64,000 bases of DNA, taken from NCBI GenBank assembly GCA_965205225.1, contig CBDBFZ010000003.1:248001-312000 (forward strand). Reading direction: 5' to 3'. The stretch is from Litorimonas sp965205225 (lineage in GTDB: Bacteria > Pseudomonadota > Alphaproteobacteria > Caulobacterales > Maricaulaceae). This document shows, one piece after another, positions 9,742 through 19,115 of this stretch (within the stretch, counting starts at the first letter, position 1; each line of letters starts with the position of its first letter). A model generated the notes under the pieces. It searched no databases. It was not told the DNA's origin and saw only the letters and a list, made by a program, of their open reading frames with translations. The position numbers were made by a program, and so were the translations under genes.

Positions 9742-11206
9742 TGCATGAATATTTTCTGTGTAAGTAGGACAGGAACTTGCTCATATAGATTGAATGTGGT
9801 GGCATTTTTCCAATAACCGATTGAATCGATTGCTCTAATGATTCCATCTTAGCTTGAACCATCGCAGGTTCTGCCAGGCTTGCCAACGGGTCGCGTCGTT
9901 TGGGATTTCGGCCCAAACCGTCATGCAGAACCGCCCAGTCTACATCATCAAACGGTTCATGATCATATGCGACTAAGTGGCCCCGGCTTTCATATTGCAC
10001 CAGTTTCCGGGACAGTTTCGGGTGCTGAGGCGAGGCTGATGCCGATTGCCAGTAGGGCGCGTGCGGAAGGTCAGGCAAAGCGAAATGTGCCTGATTGAAT
10101 ATGTCTGCATGGCAGACATCCTCTCGAAAGAGTCGATTATATTCCTGAGCTTCGATGCGCATATCGGATGTGACCGGGAACAGGTTTATGAGCCGTTCGA
10201 TATCGCGCAGCAGCAATTTTATCGGCGCCGTTGTGATAGGCTCGAATGCGCTAGCCGTTTGTCCGATGGCGATGTAATTGCCTGTCCATGCGGTATCAAT
10301 GTGGCCGAGATGAAAAGTGGCGTTTGAGTCCGGGTCGACATCATGGACTGTTCTTGCTTGGCTTTCGCTATCCGGGTGACAGATCGTGATGCGAGACATG
10401 CCGGAGCGCAGAGCAACCTCGGACTGCCATCCATGCTCACCGCTCAAGACGGTCCGGGCCGGGGCTCCCAAAGGCGCATCGCCTATGTGGCTGATCAGTG
10501 CGTGCAGAATTCGACCGTTCTCGCGTCCAGAGCTAGTGGTGGGCTGCAGAACGGCGTCTGGACCGGAACACTCGATAAAGAGATCGGCGGAAACACGTTG
10601 GCCATCTGATAATGTCAGAGCGGTGATGCCCGCACTGTTTCGGTCAATTTGATCCACGCCGGCGCGGATTAGGTGAATGGACCTTTTCAAAGACACGGCT
10701 TTGTAGAGAGCCGTCAATTCTCTGGGTGCGAAGGCGTAACCATACTCTGCTCGTGACAGAGGGTGTTCCGGATCTTCCGGTGGGTGGGCAAACACGCCGT
10801 GAAGCACAGCTTGGGCTGCAATGAGCGTGTCCTGTAAAGATCTATCCGGAGTTTGCTGGATCAATTTGGCCAGCGGTACGCCGTCTAAAATCAAAAGCGG
10901 TTGGTGAAAGACCTGCACCCAGGACTGGCCGCGACCCGCCCAGTCCCGCACATGAGTTCCCAGAGCGAACGTCGTTTGCGTATTGAGAAGGAGTTCGGGT
11001 TCAGACAATCCAATCGACAGATGAAATGCATAGGCTTCAGGGGGAAGGATCTGGCCGTAAAACGCGTCCTCGACCGGTTCGGGATCCATTTCAACAATAG
11101 TAATTTTAATCGTGTGCGGCAGACTCCGGCTTAATGCCGCTGCCGTCATCCAGAGCGATAACCCGCCGCCGCAAAGTGTGAGCGTCTGTATGGGTCCCGA
11201 TGTCAT
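9734..11206 (-). CDS. degenerate halogenase-like paralogue lacking catalytic residues (3 of 4)
   Basis: A 490-residue protein collinear with the other three but missing every hallmark. The FAD loop is GGGLSLW, so the last glycine of GxGxxG is gone. The lysine position reads TTFALGTHV (alanine at residue 81). The WxWxIP signature is replaced by HGWQSEVALR, and LEPLESTS by FEPITTAPI, which removes the catalytic glutamate. GVGEATIP is also absent. The frame is nevertheless fully open, has normal codon use and is embedded between two intact paralogues (19-base gap upstream, 8-base overlap downstream), so it is maintained rather than decaying. It may be a structural partner or binding protein. It should not be annotated as an active halogenase. 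Confidence 0.85.
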   Translation of the reverse strand: MTSGPIQTLTLCGGGLSLWMTAAALSRSLPHTIKITIVEMDPEPVEDAFYGQILPPEAYAFHLSIGLSEPELLLNTQTTFALGTHVRDWAGRGQSWVQVFHQPLLILDGVPLAKLIQQTPDRSLQDTLIAAQAVLHGVFAHPPEDPEHPLSRAEYGYAFAPRELTALYKAVSLKRSIHLIRAGVDQIDRNSAGITALTLSDGQRVSADLFIECSGPDAVLQPTTSSGRENGRILHALISHIGDAPLGAPARTVLSGEHGWQSEVALRSGMSRITICHPDSESQARTVHDVDPDSNATFHLGHIDTAWTGNYIAIGQTASAFEPITTAPIKLLLRDIERLINLFPVTSDMRIEAQEYNRLFREDVCHADIFNQAHFALPDLPHAPYWQSASASPQHPKLSRKLVQYESRGHLVAYDHEPFDDVDWAVLHDGLGRNPKRRDPLASLAEPAMVQAKMESLEQSIQSVIGKMPPHSIYMSKFLSYLHRKYSCNG

Positions 11207-11225
11207 GATTACAGCAATAAGCGCG

Positions 11226-12761
11226 CTAGAGGGACGTGGGAATGGTCGTTTGTGATGACGATTCCATGCCTTGAATAAAAGTCAGATGGTCCGGGGCCTG
11301 CGTCACGCTCTCACGAATTGAGCTCTGCAAGGTTTCGGCATGGCGGCGTATATTGGCCAATGGAATGCACCCCATACGCAAATCACCGGACTGGGGCAGG
11401 AGTCGCTGGCCGATGAAAACAGCGACCCAGCTGGGTGGCAGAAATACGCTGAATTCGTAGGATGGGACATGTCCACGATGCGCCCAAGCCTCAATTTTCG
11501 ACTGGAGGCTCTCAGGCAATTTCAGATTTTGAAAGTGACGCCACATCTCGCTATCGTCTCGCTCGGTCGCCACATAGTGCAGCAAGAGAAAATCCCGCAC
11601 GCGCTCGAACTGCATAGACATGCGTTGGTTGTATTCGTCTTGGTCGGACTCGGCGAAGGATGTATCTGGAAACAGTTCCAGCAAAGCGGTGATGCCTTCC
11701 TGAATAAAATGAATGGATGTGGATTCCAGCGGTTCGAGGAAGCCGGCTGATAACCCAATGGCGACGACATTCTTATTCCAGAACCGATTTTGTCGTCCTG
11801 TATTGAAATAGAGCTGTTTCGGATCTGTCGAAGGCTCTCCTTCGATTCTATCAAGCAATTGCCCAGCCGCAGCATCATCGGAGATGAAATCGCTACAATA
11901 GACATGTCCGTTGCCGGTGCGGTGCTGAAGCGGGATTCGCCACTGCCAACCGGCCGTCAGAGCGGTGGACCGGGTATAGGGGAACAGCGTGCCGACGGTT
12001 TCACTCTGAACAGTGACGGCGCGGTTGCATGGCAACCATTGGCTCCAATTCTGATATCCCGTTTGCAACGATTGTTTGATCAGCAAACCCCGAAAACCCG
12101 AACAATCGACAAAGAGTTCCCCGCTGAGAATTTGTCCAGACTCCAGATATAATGTCTCGATTCGGCCAGTTTCAGCATTCAGATCGACCTCGACGACCTT
12201 GCCGTCGATGCGTTTAACGCCGCGTTTTTCCGCAAAATCTCGAAGGAACTTTGCATAAAGGATAGAATCAAACTGGTAGGCGTAACCAAATGTGGACTCA
12301 ATCTTCGCAAGGTCGGGGTCTGGATGGTGGAACCGCCCGTTCTTTGCGGCGACAATAGGATAGGAGAACTCACCCAGAGGCGTCTTGAGACCTGATTGTC
12401 GCAAGCGATTCCAGAGCTGGTAGAAATCAATGCCGTCAAGCGGTTCTCCGAAATCTCCGAAGGGGTGGATATAGCTGTCGCCTATCTGTCCCCAATCGCA
12501 GAATTCAATGCCGAGCTTGAAGGTTGCATTTGTCGCCCGCATGAACTCGCCTTCGTCTATGCCGAGCGCTTGGTTGAAGAAACGAATGTGGGGCAAGGTG
12601 GCTTCGCCAACACCGACCGTGCCGATTTGTGATGACTCGACCAGTGTGATGGAAATGCTGGTTCCAGAAAGCTTGAAGGCGAGAGCCGCGGCCGTCATCC
12701 AACCCGCCGTTCCACCGCCCACAATACAAATCGAGGAAATCTGGGCGGGTTGATCAGTCAT
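11226..12761 (-). CDS. tryptophan-halogenase-like flavin enzyme (4 of 4, operon leader)
   Basis: The first gene of the halogenase operon, 511 residues. It has GGGTAGW, GVGEATLP, the catalytic lysine in ATFKLGIEF (residue 82), GWQWRIP and LEPLESTS, so the active site looks intact. It is divergent from the LacI gene at 13079, with a 317-base shared control region that carries a CG-centred operator candidate. The position next to a TonB receptor and a LacI regulator suggests sugar-linked induction, an inference that applies to the whole array. Confidence 0.9.
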   Translation of the reverse strand: MTDQPAQISSICIVGGGTAGWMTAAALAFKLSGTSISITLVESSQIGTVGVGEATLPHIRFFNQALGIDEGEFMRATNATFKLGIEFCDWGQIGDSYIHPFGDFGEPLDGIDFYQLWNRLRQSGLKTPLGEFSYPIVAAKNGRFHHPDPDLAKIESTFGYAYQFDSILYAKFLRDFAEKRGVKRIDGKVVEVDLNAETGRIETLYLESGQILSGELFVDCSGFRGLLIKQSLQTGYQNWSQWLPCNRAVTVQSETVGTLFPYTRSTALTAGWQWRIPLQHRTGNGHVYCSDFISDDAAAGQLLDRIEGEPSTDPKQLYFNTGRQNRFWNKNVVAIGLSAGFLEPLESTSIHFIQEGITALLELFPDTSFAESDQDEYNQRMSMQFERVRDFLLLHYVATERDDSEMWRHFQNLKLPESLQSKIEAWAHRGHVPSYEFSVFLPPSWVAVFIGQRLLPQSGDLRMGCIPLANIRRHAETLQSSIRESVTQAPDHLTFIQGMESSSQTTIPTSL

Positions 12762-13078
12762 GGATTGTGGCTGTTACAGACTTCACACGCTCATTCCTAT
12801 CGTTCTTAATGTTGATTTCGCAAATTCGAGAGCAGGAAAGAACCGAAAAGCGGGAATGGGAAGACGTTCGCTGAATGTCTGTTATCCAGGATAGGTTTTT
12901 TAGGGTCCGCACTGATTTACCGACTAGTATTGCTTTTCATGTTAACGCTCACTTTTATGGACATTCGCCATTCTGTCAAATATCACAGCCAAGATCGATC
13001 TTGTACAAGAACAGGACGTATTGCGACACATTGCACCATATATAATGGCGGTGTTCCGAAAGTGGGGTTCGCGTAGTT
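12762..13078. promoter_or_regulatory. divergent control region between halogenase operon and lacI-type gene
   Basis: There is no ORF in these 317 bases. GTTAACGCTCAC at 12941-12952 resembles the operator candidates at 731, 3416 and 22097. The position, nearly mid-gap, would let one regulator control both directions. AT-rich TATATAATGG near 13038 may be part of the -10 region for the regulator gene; I could not assign clear -35 boxes. Confidence 0.45.
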
Positions 13079-14113
13079 ATGCATGATTACCGTCAGAGCG
13101 TGACGATAAAGCAGGTGGCTGAACGCGCTGGCGTTTCGCTCATGACGGTTTCACGCGTGATGAACAATACGGGTTTGGTCAAACCGACGACACGGCAAAA
13201 GGTCGAGCAGGCCATCGATGAACTCAATTATCGACCAAATATAAACGCAAGGCGTTTGGCTGGCGGCAAGGCATTGTTTTTGGGCCTGCTCTATCATAAC
13301 CCGTCACCGGGCTATCTCACCAAGATCCTGCTTGGCAGTCTTGATGCGTGTCGTCGCAAAGGACACCATCTGGTCTTGGAAGATCTTGGGCGTCAAACGT
13401 CCTATAACCATCCGGAAGAGACGGTCCGGTCTCTGAAACGGGCCGGTCTGGACGGCGTTATCATTACGCCGCCTCTTTCCAATCATCATCTATTCGTCGA
13501 CGCAATCGAAGCATCTGGCATACTGGTCGTTCGGATCGCGCCCGAGAATATCCATACAGATAAGTTGCGTGTTGCAATGGACGACGTGGCGGCGGCTCAG
13601 GCCATGCTGCAGTATCTGATCGCTCAAGGACATCGCCGGATCGCTTTTGTAAAGGGCAATGGCGATCATCCGTCCGCCCATCACCGCTTTAAAGGTTTTT
13701 CCGTGGGCATGGCCGAAAACGGTCTCAATCTACCGGCAGAGCTTATTCACCAGGGTGACTTCACCTATCGATCAGGTCTTGATGCGGGGCGCAAGCTTCT
13801 TTCGCTTCCGGAGCCCCCAACGGCCATATTCTCAAGCAATGATGATATGGCTGCGGGCATTGTAGCGTCAGCGCAAATGCTTGGCCTCAAGGTCCCTGAC
13901 GATGTGTCCGTCGCAGGATTTGATGATACGGAAATTGCCACGAATATCTGGCCTGAACTGACAACTGTTAAACAGCCCATCGCAGAGATGGCCCGCCGAG
14001 CGGTGGATTTGCTAACAGCGTCCATCCGGACGGACACGGAAACGGAGGATGCCTGTCGAGCTTTACTGGACTTCGAACTGGTTATCCGGGACTCAGTTCA
14101 GTCTCCCGCCTAG
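13079..14113 (+). CDS. LacI/GalR-family transcriptional regulator
   Basis: A 344-residue repressor. Residues 8-55 are the helix-turn-helix and hinge (VTIKQVAERAGVSLMTVSRVMN, then YRPNINARRLAGG). The rest is a periplasmic-binding-protein-like sugar sensor (GHRRIAFVKGN, AIFSSNDDMAAGI, VAGFDDTEIA). It is divergent from the halogenase operon and convergent with the second LacI gene, nine bases away. It is the best candidate to read the GTTAnCGnTnAC-like sites in front of the GH3, TonB receptor, halogenase and Gfo/Idh units. The effector is unknown; a glucoside or oligosaccharide is likely from context. Confidence 0.9.
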   Translation: MHDYRQSVTIKQVAERAGVSLMTVSRVMNNTGLVKPTTRQKVEQAIDELNYRPNINARRLAGGKALFLGLLYHNPSPGYLTKILLGSLDACRRKGHHLVLEDLGRQTSYNHPEETVRSLKRAGLDGVIITPPLSNHHLFVDAIEASGILVVRIAPENIHTDKLRVAMDDVAAAQAMLQYLIAQGHRRIAFVKGNGDHPSAHHRFKGFSVGMAENGLNLPAELIHQGDFTYRSGLDAGRKLLSLPEPPTAIFSSNDDMAAGIVASAQMLGLKVPDDVSVAGFDDTEIATNIWPELTTVKQPIAEMARRAVDLLTASIRTDTETEDACRALLDFELVIRDSVQSPA

Positions 14114-14121
14114 CGCAAGGT

Positions 14122-15120
14122 TCAACGCTTAGATGGCGGTGCGGTTGAGTCCCGCTGAACCAATATATGCGGGCAGATATGTTCATGAGTTTGCGGAACC
14201 TTGCCGCGCTTGATCTGATCCAATAATTTCACGCCCATTTCCGTCATCTCTGTCGTGGACTGCCGGACTGTCGTCAAAGACGGGTAAACGATACTGGCGA
14301 TAGGTGAGTCGTCGAAGCCAACAATGGACAGCTCGTCTGGAACGCGGATGTCCAGTTTATAGGCCGCGGCCAGGCAACCTGCTGCCATATCATCATTGCC
14401 TGCGAAGATGGCTGTGGGCCGCCTCTCGGCTTTCAGATAGCGTTCAGCGATATGCATGCCCGATGCGAAATTATAGGCACCGACTTCGGTAAACCGGTCA
14501 TCATATTCCAGGTCTCGGTCTGAGAAGGCGTCCCTATATCCCTGAACCCGCAATGTAGCTGTATGCTGATTTGAGGGACCATTGATGATGCCGATATTGG
14601 TATGGCCGAGTTCCAGTAAATGCTCCGTGGCTTCACGCGCTGCGACCCGCTCATCAACAGAAATATGGTGCGTTTCACCAATCGATAGCTGCGTTGCAAT
14701 CCTGACGAGCGGAATTCCATGGGCCTCAAGCCGTTGAACCAAGGCCAGACGATCCGCTTGCGGCGCGCCGACGATGATGCCTACTAACCCATTGCGCTCA
14801 GCTATTGCATCAAGCTCGTCATTGCCTACACCGCTCTGAACCACAAGACTGAACCCTGCGCTCTGACAACCCGTCAGGGCGCCCAGTTGCAAATCGTGTG
14901 CGTAAGACCGCGATGGGTTGTCAAATAGCAGGCCCACAAGCTTTGGCGAACGGGATCGAAGTGACCGGGCGGAATGGTTGACTTTATAGTCCAGGGACTG
15001 AGCCGCACTGAGGACTTTCCCGCGAGTCCGGTCGCGTACGCCAGGCTCATTATTGAGGACACGAGAGACTGTCTTGAAGGAAACTCCGGCCTTTTGAGCG
15101 ACGTCGATGATGGTTGTCAT
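14122..15120 (-). CDS. LacI-family regulator of the adjacent xyloside/xylose operon
   Basis: A 332-residue LacI protein with N-terminal DNA-binding helices TTIIDVAQKAGVSFKTVSRVLNN and hinge VNHSARSLRS, followed by the sensor domain (HTNIGIINGPSNQ, AIFAGNDDMAAGC, SIVGFDDSPIA). It is transcribed away from the GH3-xylB-xylA operon, and an inverted repeat lies between the two starts. The arrangement argues for local, possibly autoregulated control by xylose, a xyloside or xylulose. It resembles the convergent neighbour but differs clearly in the recognition helix (SFKTVSRV versus SLMTVSRV), so the two probably read different operators. Confidence 0.9.
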   Translation of the reverse strand: MTTIIDVAQKAGVSFKTVSRVLNNEPGVRDRTRGKVLSAAQSLDYKVNHSARSLRSRSPKLVGLLFDNPSRSYAHDLQLGALTGCQSAGFSLVVQSGVGNDELDAIAERNGLVGIIVGAPQADRLALVQRLEAHGIPLVRIATQLSIGETHHISVDERVAAREATEHLLELGHTNIGIINGPSNQHTATLRVQGYRDAFSDRDLEYDDRFTEVGAYNFASGMHIAERYLKAERRPTAIFAGNDDMAAGCLAAAYKLDIRVPDELSIVGFDDSPIASIVYPSLTTVRQSTTEMTEMGVKLLDQIKRGKVPQTHEHICPHILVQRDSTAPPSKR

Positions 15121-15160
15121 TCTCTCACCTCTAGGTTCAGAATAGCAGATTGAGTGTGTT

Positions 15161-15174
15161 TGACAATGTTGTCA
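15161..15174. promoter_or_regulatory. operator candidate for the xyloside operon
   Basis: TGACAATGTTGTCA has two perfect six-base arms around a TG centre and lies between the divergent lacI-type gene and the GH3 gene, 39 bases before the GH3 start. It differs from the CG-centred motif of the other candidate sites. Confidence 0.55.
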
Positions 15175-15212
15175 TTTCTAGTTTAACATCTTCTAAAAGA
15201 TGGGGAGACAAT

Positions 15213-17660
15213 ATGATCCGCAGAAAGATTTGTCAGCTGGCAACGATCGGGCTGAGCGCATTTATGATTTATGGATGTCAGGTTCAGGCCAGTGAACAGC
15301 CGAATATTACAGGCACTGTTCGGTACAACCTAGATGCATTAAATACGCCTTTACTGATCTCTCCGCGAACGGACCGGGTTGAAGCCCTTATCGCTAAGAT
15401 GACGCTGGAAGAGAAGCTCGCGCAGATTTCATGCCTATGGTTCGGCAAAGCCGACATCTATAATTCCGACGGCAGCTTTAATTCTGAGAAGATGGCGGAA
15501 AAATTCCCGTCCGGTGTGGGCTGTTTCGCACGTCCGCAGGATACGATCGGCATGGAAGGGCCCAGCGACCGTAAGGACGTGAATGATGCCACGGTCGTGC
15601 GCCGTCTGTCAGCGCGGTCACCGGCCCAGACAGTTGAGCTTGTGAACGAAATTCAGACTTGGATGATTGAAGAAACCCGTCTGGGCATACCGACTCTCTT
15701 TCATGAAGAAGGGTTGCACGGCTTTCAGGCAAAGGACGCGACGAGCTTTCCGCAGGCTATTGCCTTGGCGGCGTCGTTTGACACGGACTTATTAGAGCGG
15801 ATTTACAGCATTGTCGCACGGGAAATTCGTATCCGGGGCGTCCATCACGTGCTTTCTCCGGTTGTTGATGTCGCGCTGGACCCGCGTTGGGGCCGGATTG
15901 AAGAAACATTCGGTGAGGATCCTTATCTCGTCTCCCGGATGGGCGTTGCAGCTGTGCGCGGCTTTCAGGGTACAGATGGCGGCGACGAAGATTTTCCAAT
16001 TGCGGATGACAAGGTTCTGTCGACGCTCAAACATATGACAGGTCATGGTCAACCCGAGGCCGGCATGAATGTTGGGCCAGCACAGATTTCCGAACGCGTG
16101 TTGCGTGAAATCTTCTTCCCGCCGTTTGAGGCGGCGGTAAGTGAAGCCAATGCGGCGTCCGTTATGGCCTCATATAATGAAATTGACGGCGTCCCATCGC
16201 ACGCTAATGGCTGGCTGTTGAACGAAGTTCTTCGCAATGAATGGGGCTTCAGCGGCGCGGTCGTCGCAGATTATTTCGCCATTAACGAGCTGAATGTGCG
16301 CCACCGGATTGTCGACTCTCTGCCTGCCGCGGGGGAGCTGTCACTGAAATCCGGTGTTGATCTTGAATTGCCAGATGGCTTGGCATTTTACACGCTTCAG
16401 GGCCGTATTGAGGCCGGAGAATTGGATATCGCCTATGTCGATGAAGCTGTCCGCCGCGTCTTGATGATGAAGGAACGGGGCAATGTCTTCGGCACGCCTT
16501 TTGCGGACGCCGAGGCTGCCGAAGCGATTACCGGGAATGACGAGGCTCGGGCCGTCGCCCTCGAAGCCGCGCATAAGGGCGCGGTTCTGCTGAAGAACGC
16601 CGAAGATATTCTACCGCTCTCAGTTGCAGATTATAGCACCATCGCCGTGATCGGACCAAATTCAGATGTGACCGTCCTGGGCGGGTATTCAGATGAACCG
16701 AAACAGACCATCAGTATTCTAGAGGGTTTGCGAACCCGCTTCGGTGACGATGTCGATATCATACATGAGCGCGGTGTAGAGCTGACGAACAACCGGTCTT
16801 GGTGGGATGATGACGTCGCACTGGCCGATCGAGATGAGAATTTGCGCGGTATCGAACGCGCTGTTTCGGCAGCCAAGGCTGCAGATCTGGTCATCCTGGC
16901 GATCGGCGGCGACGAAAGCACGTCACGCGAGGCGTGGTCTGAAACGCATATGGGAGACCGTAACGATATCACCTTAATCGGTGAGCAGATCGAGCTACTC
17001 AAAGCCATTGCCGCAACCGGCAAGCCAATTGTGAGCGTCATCATTTCCGGTCGTCCGCTGAGTCTCGAGTCTGTGGAGGACGATATGGACGCCATTCTCT
17101 ATGGCTGGTTGCTGGGTCAGGAAACTGGAACAGCTATCGTCAATCTCCTGTTTGGCAATCATGTGCCTTCTGGGAAAATGCCAGTCACTGTGCCGCGCAC
17201 AGTCGGTCAGATCCCAGCGGTCTATAATCACAAGCCGACGGCTCGGCGCGGCTACGCTTTTGGTGATGCGAGCCCGCTTTATCCATTCGGATTTGGTCTC
17301 TCCTACACGACATTCGAACTGTCGGAGCCACGCCTGGCTGACGCAACGATTGATGTGGATGGCCGGACAATGGTCTCCGTCGATGTGACGAACACAGGCG
17401 AGTATGCGGCCGACGAAATTGTGCAGCTTTATATTCGCGACAGCGTCAGTTCCGTGACGCGACCTGTGAAGGAGCTAAAGGGATTTGAGCGCGTGTCCCT
17501 TGCACCGGGCGAGACAAAAACCGTCACCTTGCCAATCCGGCCCGAGCATCTGCGTTTCTTTGATCGCGATATGAACCGCGTCGTTGAGCCAGGTGCATTC
17601 GAGATCATGGTTGGGAACAGTTCGGACGCTGTCAAAACCACGACGCTGACTGTCCGCTAG
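15213..17660 (+). CDS. GH3 beta-xylosidase/beta-glucosidase, lipoprotein
   Basis: A family 3 glycoside hydrolase of 815 residues. The ATG at 15213 follows a GGGGA ribosome site and gives a lipoprotein signal (MIRRKICQLATIGLSAF, then IYGC). An in-frame ATG at 15150 lies upstream of the operator-like repeat and is unlikely. The barrel domain has FHEEGLHGF, DPRWGRIEETFGEDPYL, LKHMTGHG and the nucleophile segment GAVVADYFAI. The second domain begins around VLLKNAEDILPL, and a fibronectin-III-like domain closes the protein (FGFGLSYTTFELSEP and VSVDVTNTGEYAADEIVQLY). It is six bases from xylulokinase and co-transcribed with xylose isomerase, which points to beta-xylosidase activity on xylo-oligosaccharides or xylose-containing algal glycans. 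Glucosidase activity cannot be excluded. Confidence 0.9.
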   Translation: MIRRKICQLATIGLSAFMIYGCQVQASEQPNITGTVRYNLDALNTPLLISPRTDRVEALIAKMTLEEKLAQISCLWFGKADIYNSDGSFNSEKMAEKFPSGVGCFARPQDTIGMEGPSDRKDVNDATVVRRLSARSPAQTVELVNEIQTWMIEETRLGIPTLFHEEGLHGFQAKDATSFPQAIALAASFDTDLLERIYSIVAREIRIRGVHHVLSPVVDVALDPRWGRIEETFGEDPYLVSRMGVAAVRGFQGTDGGDEDFPIADDKVLSTLKHMTGHGQPEAGMNVGPAQISERVLREIFFPPFEAAVSEANAASVMASYNEIDGVPSHANGWLLNEVLRNEWGFSGAVVADYFAINELNVRHRIVDSLPAAGELSLKSGVDLELPDGLAFYTLQGRIEAGELDIAYVDEAVRRVLMMKERGNVFGTPFADAEAAEAITGNDEARAVALEAAHKGAVLLKNAEDILPLSVADYSTIAVIGPNSDVTVLGGYSDEPKQTISILEGLRTRFGDDVDIIHERGVELTNNRSWWDDDVALADRDENLRGIERAVSAAKAADLVILAIGGDESTSREAWSETHMGDRNDITLIGEQIELLKAIAATGKPIVSVIISGRPLSLESVEDDMDAILYGWLLGQETGTAIVNLLFGNHVPSGKMPVTVPRTVGQIPAVYNHKPTARRGYAFGDASPLYPFGFGLSYTTFELSEPRLADATIDVDGRTMVSVDVTNTGEYAADEIVQLYIRDSVSSVTRPVKELKGFERVSLAPGETKTVTLPIRPEHLRFFDRDMNRVVEPGAFEIMVGNSSDAVKTTTLTVR

Positions 17661-17666
17661 TTCGGC

Positions 17667-19115
17667 ATGTATCTCGGACTCGATATTGGGACGTCCGGCG
17701 TAAAGGCCGTTTTGGTTGATGACGCGCAGACGATTGTCGATCAGGCAACGGCTCCGCTTTCGGTTTCCAGACATCAACCGCTTTGGTCTGAACAAGATCC
17801 GAGAGATTGGTGGCGGGCAACCAATGAAGCGGTTCTGAAACTGGACATGCGGGCTCGGCGTGCCGTTCGGTCTATCGGTCTATCGGGTCAGATGCACGGC
17901 GCGACTTTGCTGGACAGTCATGGGGATGTGATCCGCCCAGCAATTCTGTGGAATGACGGTCGTTCGGCAGACTCCTGCAAGGCGATGACAGAGGTATTTC
18001 CGGATTTAAGCAAGATAACGGGCAATCTGGCCATGCCAGGATTCACCGCGCCTAAGCTCTATTGGCTCCGCGAGCATGAACCGGAGAATTTCAGGAAAGT
18101 CGCCTGCATCCTACTGCCAAAAGACTATGTGCGCTTGCTGATGAGCGGCGACGCGGCGTCCGACATGTCGGACAGTGCGGGGACGCTGTGGATGGATGTC
18201 GCGTCGCGGGATTGGTCCGATGTGATGCTGGATCTGACGGGTCTTGACCGTTCGCATATGCCTGAGCTTTTTGAAGGCACGCAGGCAACCGGGGTGCTGA
18301 AACAATCTATCGCGGATCAATGGAATATGGCCTGCGTACCGATTGCGGCGGGCGGCGGCGATAACGCCGCGGGCGCTGTTGGATCAGGTATTATCGCGCC
18401 CAGAGAAGGCTTTGTCAGTCTCGGTACATCCGGTGTCGTCTTCGTAGCTGACGATGCGTTTCAGCCCAATGTGGCCGGAGCGGTCCATACATTCTGCCAT
18501 GCTGTACCGGATACGTGGCACCGGATGAGTGTGATCCTGTCGGCGGCTAGTGCTGTAGATTTCGTGGCTCGTATTGCGGGTTTTGCGTCTGAAGCTGACC
18601 TTTACGATCAAACGGCAGACGCCAAACGACCCGGTCGCGGGGTGATTTACCTGCCCTATCTGTCCGGGGAACGGACACCTCATAATGATCCGAATGCCAA
18701 AGGCGCGTTCTTCGGCCTGACGCACGAGGACACGCCGCTGACGATGGCGCAAGCGGCGCTGGAAGGCGTGGCATTTGCCTTGGCGGACGGCGTTGATGGT
18801 CTTCGTGCAGCGGGCACATCAATTGATGGCCTGTCCGTGATTGGCGGCGGGTCTCGGTCGGCGTGGTGGGGGCGTGTCATCGCCTCGGCCATGAACCTGA
18901 ATTTGACCTACCGCGAAAGCTCGGCTGTTGGCCCGGCCTTTGGCGCGGCCCGTCTGGCTCGTCTCTGCCTGGGGGAAGATGCCATTACCGATATCTGTAC
19001 ACCGCCTGCCATTGATCATGTCATCGCGCCCGATCCGAACCTTGCGGCGCTCTATGCCGAGCGCCGCCCAATCTTTACCTACCTCTATCAAGCCACGAAG
19101 GGACTTCTTTCATGA
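17667..19115 (+). CDS. xylB: xylulokinase
   Basis: A FGGY-family kinase of 482 residues that phosphorylates D-xylulose to xylulose 5-phosphate for the pentose phosphate pathway. The N-terminal phosphate motif MYLGLDIGTSGVKAVLVD, the sugar-binding segment GLSGQMHGATLLD and the second-domain GGGSRSAWW motif are all present, and the length is typical. It follows the GH3 gene by six bases and overlaps xylA by four (ATGA), so the three genes form one coupled operon controlled from the 15.1-kb promoter. Confidence 0.95.
   Translation: MYLGLDIGTSGVKAVLVDDAQTIVDQATAPLSVSRHQPLWSEQDPRDWWRATNEAVLKLDMRARRAVRSIGLSGQMHGATLLDSHGDVIRPAILWNDGRSADSCKAMTEVFPDLSKITGNLAMPGFTAPKLYWLREHEPENFRKVACILLPKDYVRLLMSGDAASDMSDSAGTLWMDVASRDWSDVMLDLTGLDRSHMPELFEGTQATGVLKQSIADQWNMACVPIAAGGGDNAAGAVGSGIIAPREGFVSLGTSGVVFVADDAFQPNVAGAVHTFCHAVPDTWHRMSVILSAASAVDFVARIAGFASEADLYDQTADAKRPGRGVIYLPYLSGERTPHNDPNAKGAFFGLTHEDTPLTMAQAALEGVAFALADGVDGLRAAGTSIDGLSVIGGGSRSAWWGRVIASAMNLNLTYRESSAVGPAFGAARLARLCLGEDAITDICTPPAIDHVIAPDPNLAALYAERRPIFTYLYQATKGLLS

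Noticed and set aside
6725..12761. The four halogenase-like genes as a natural-product biosynthetic cluster
   Set aside because: No synthase, tailoring, transport or resistance genes of such clusters are present; the TonB receptor, GH3 and LacI context fits the known receptor-linked halogenase family better.
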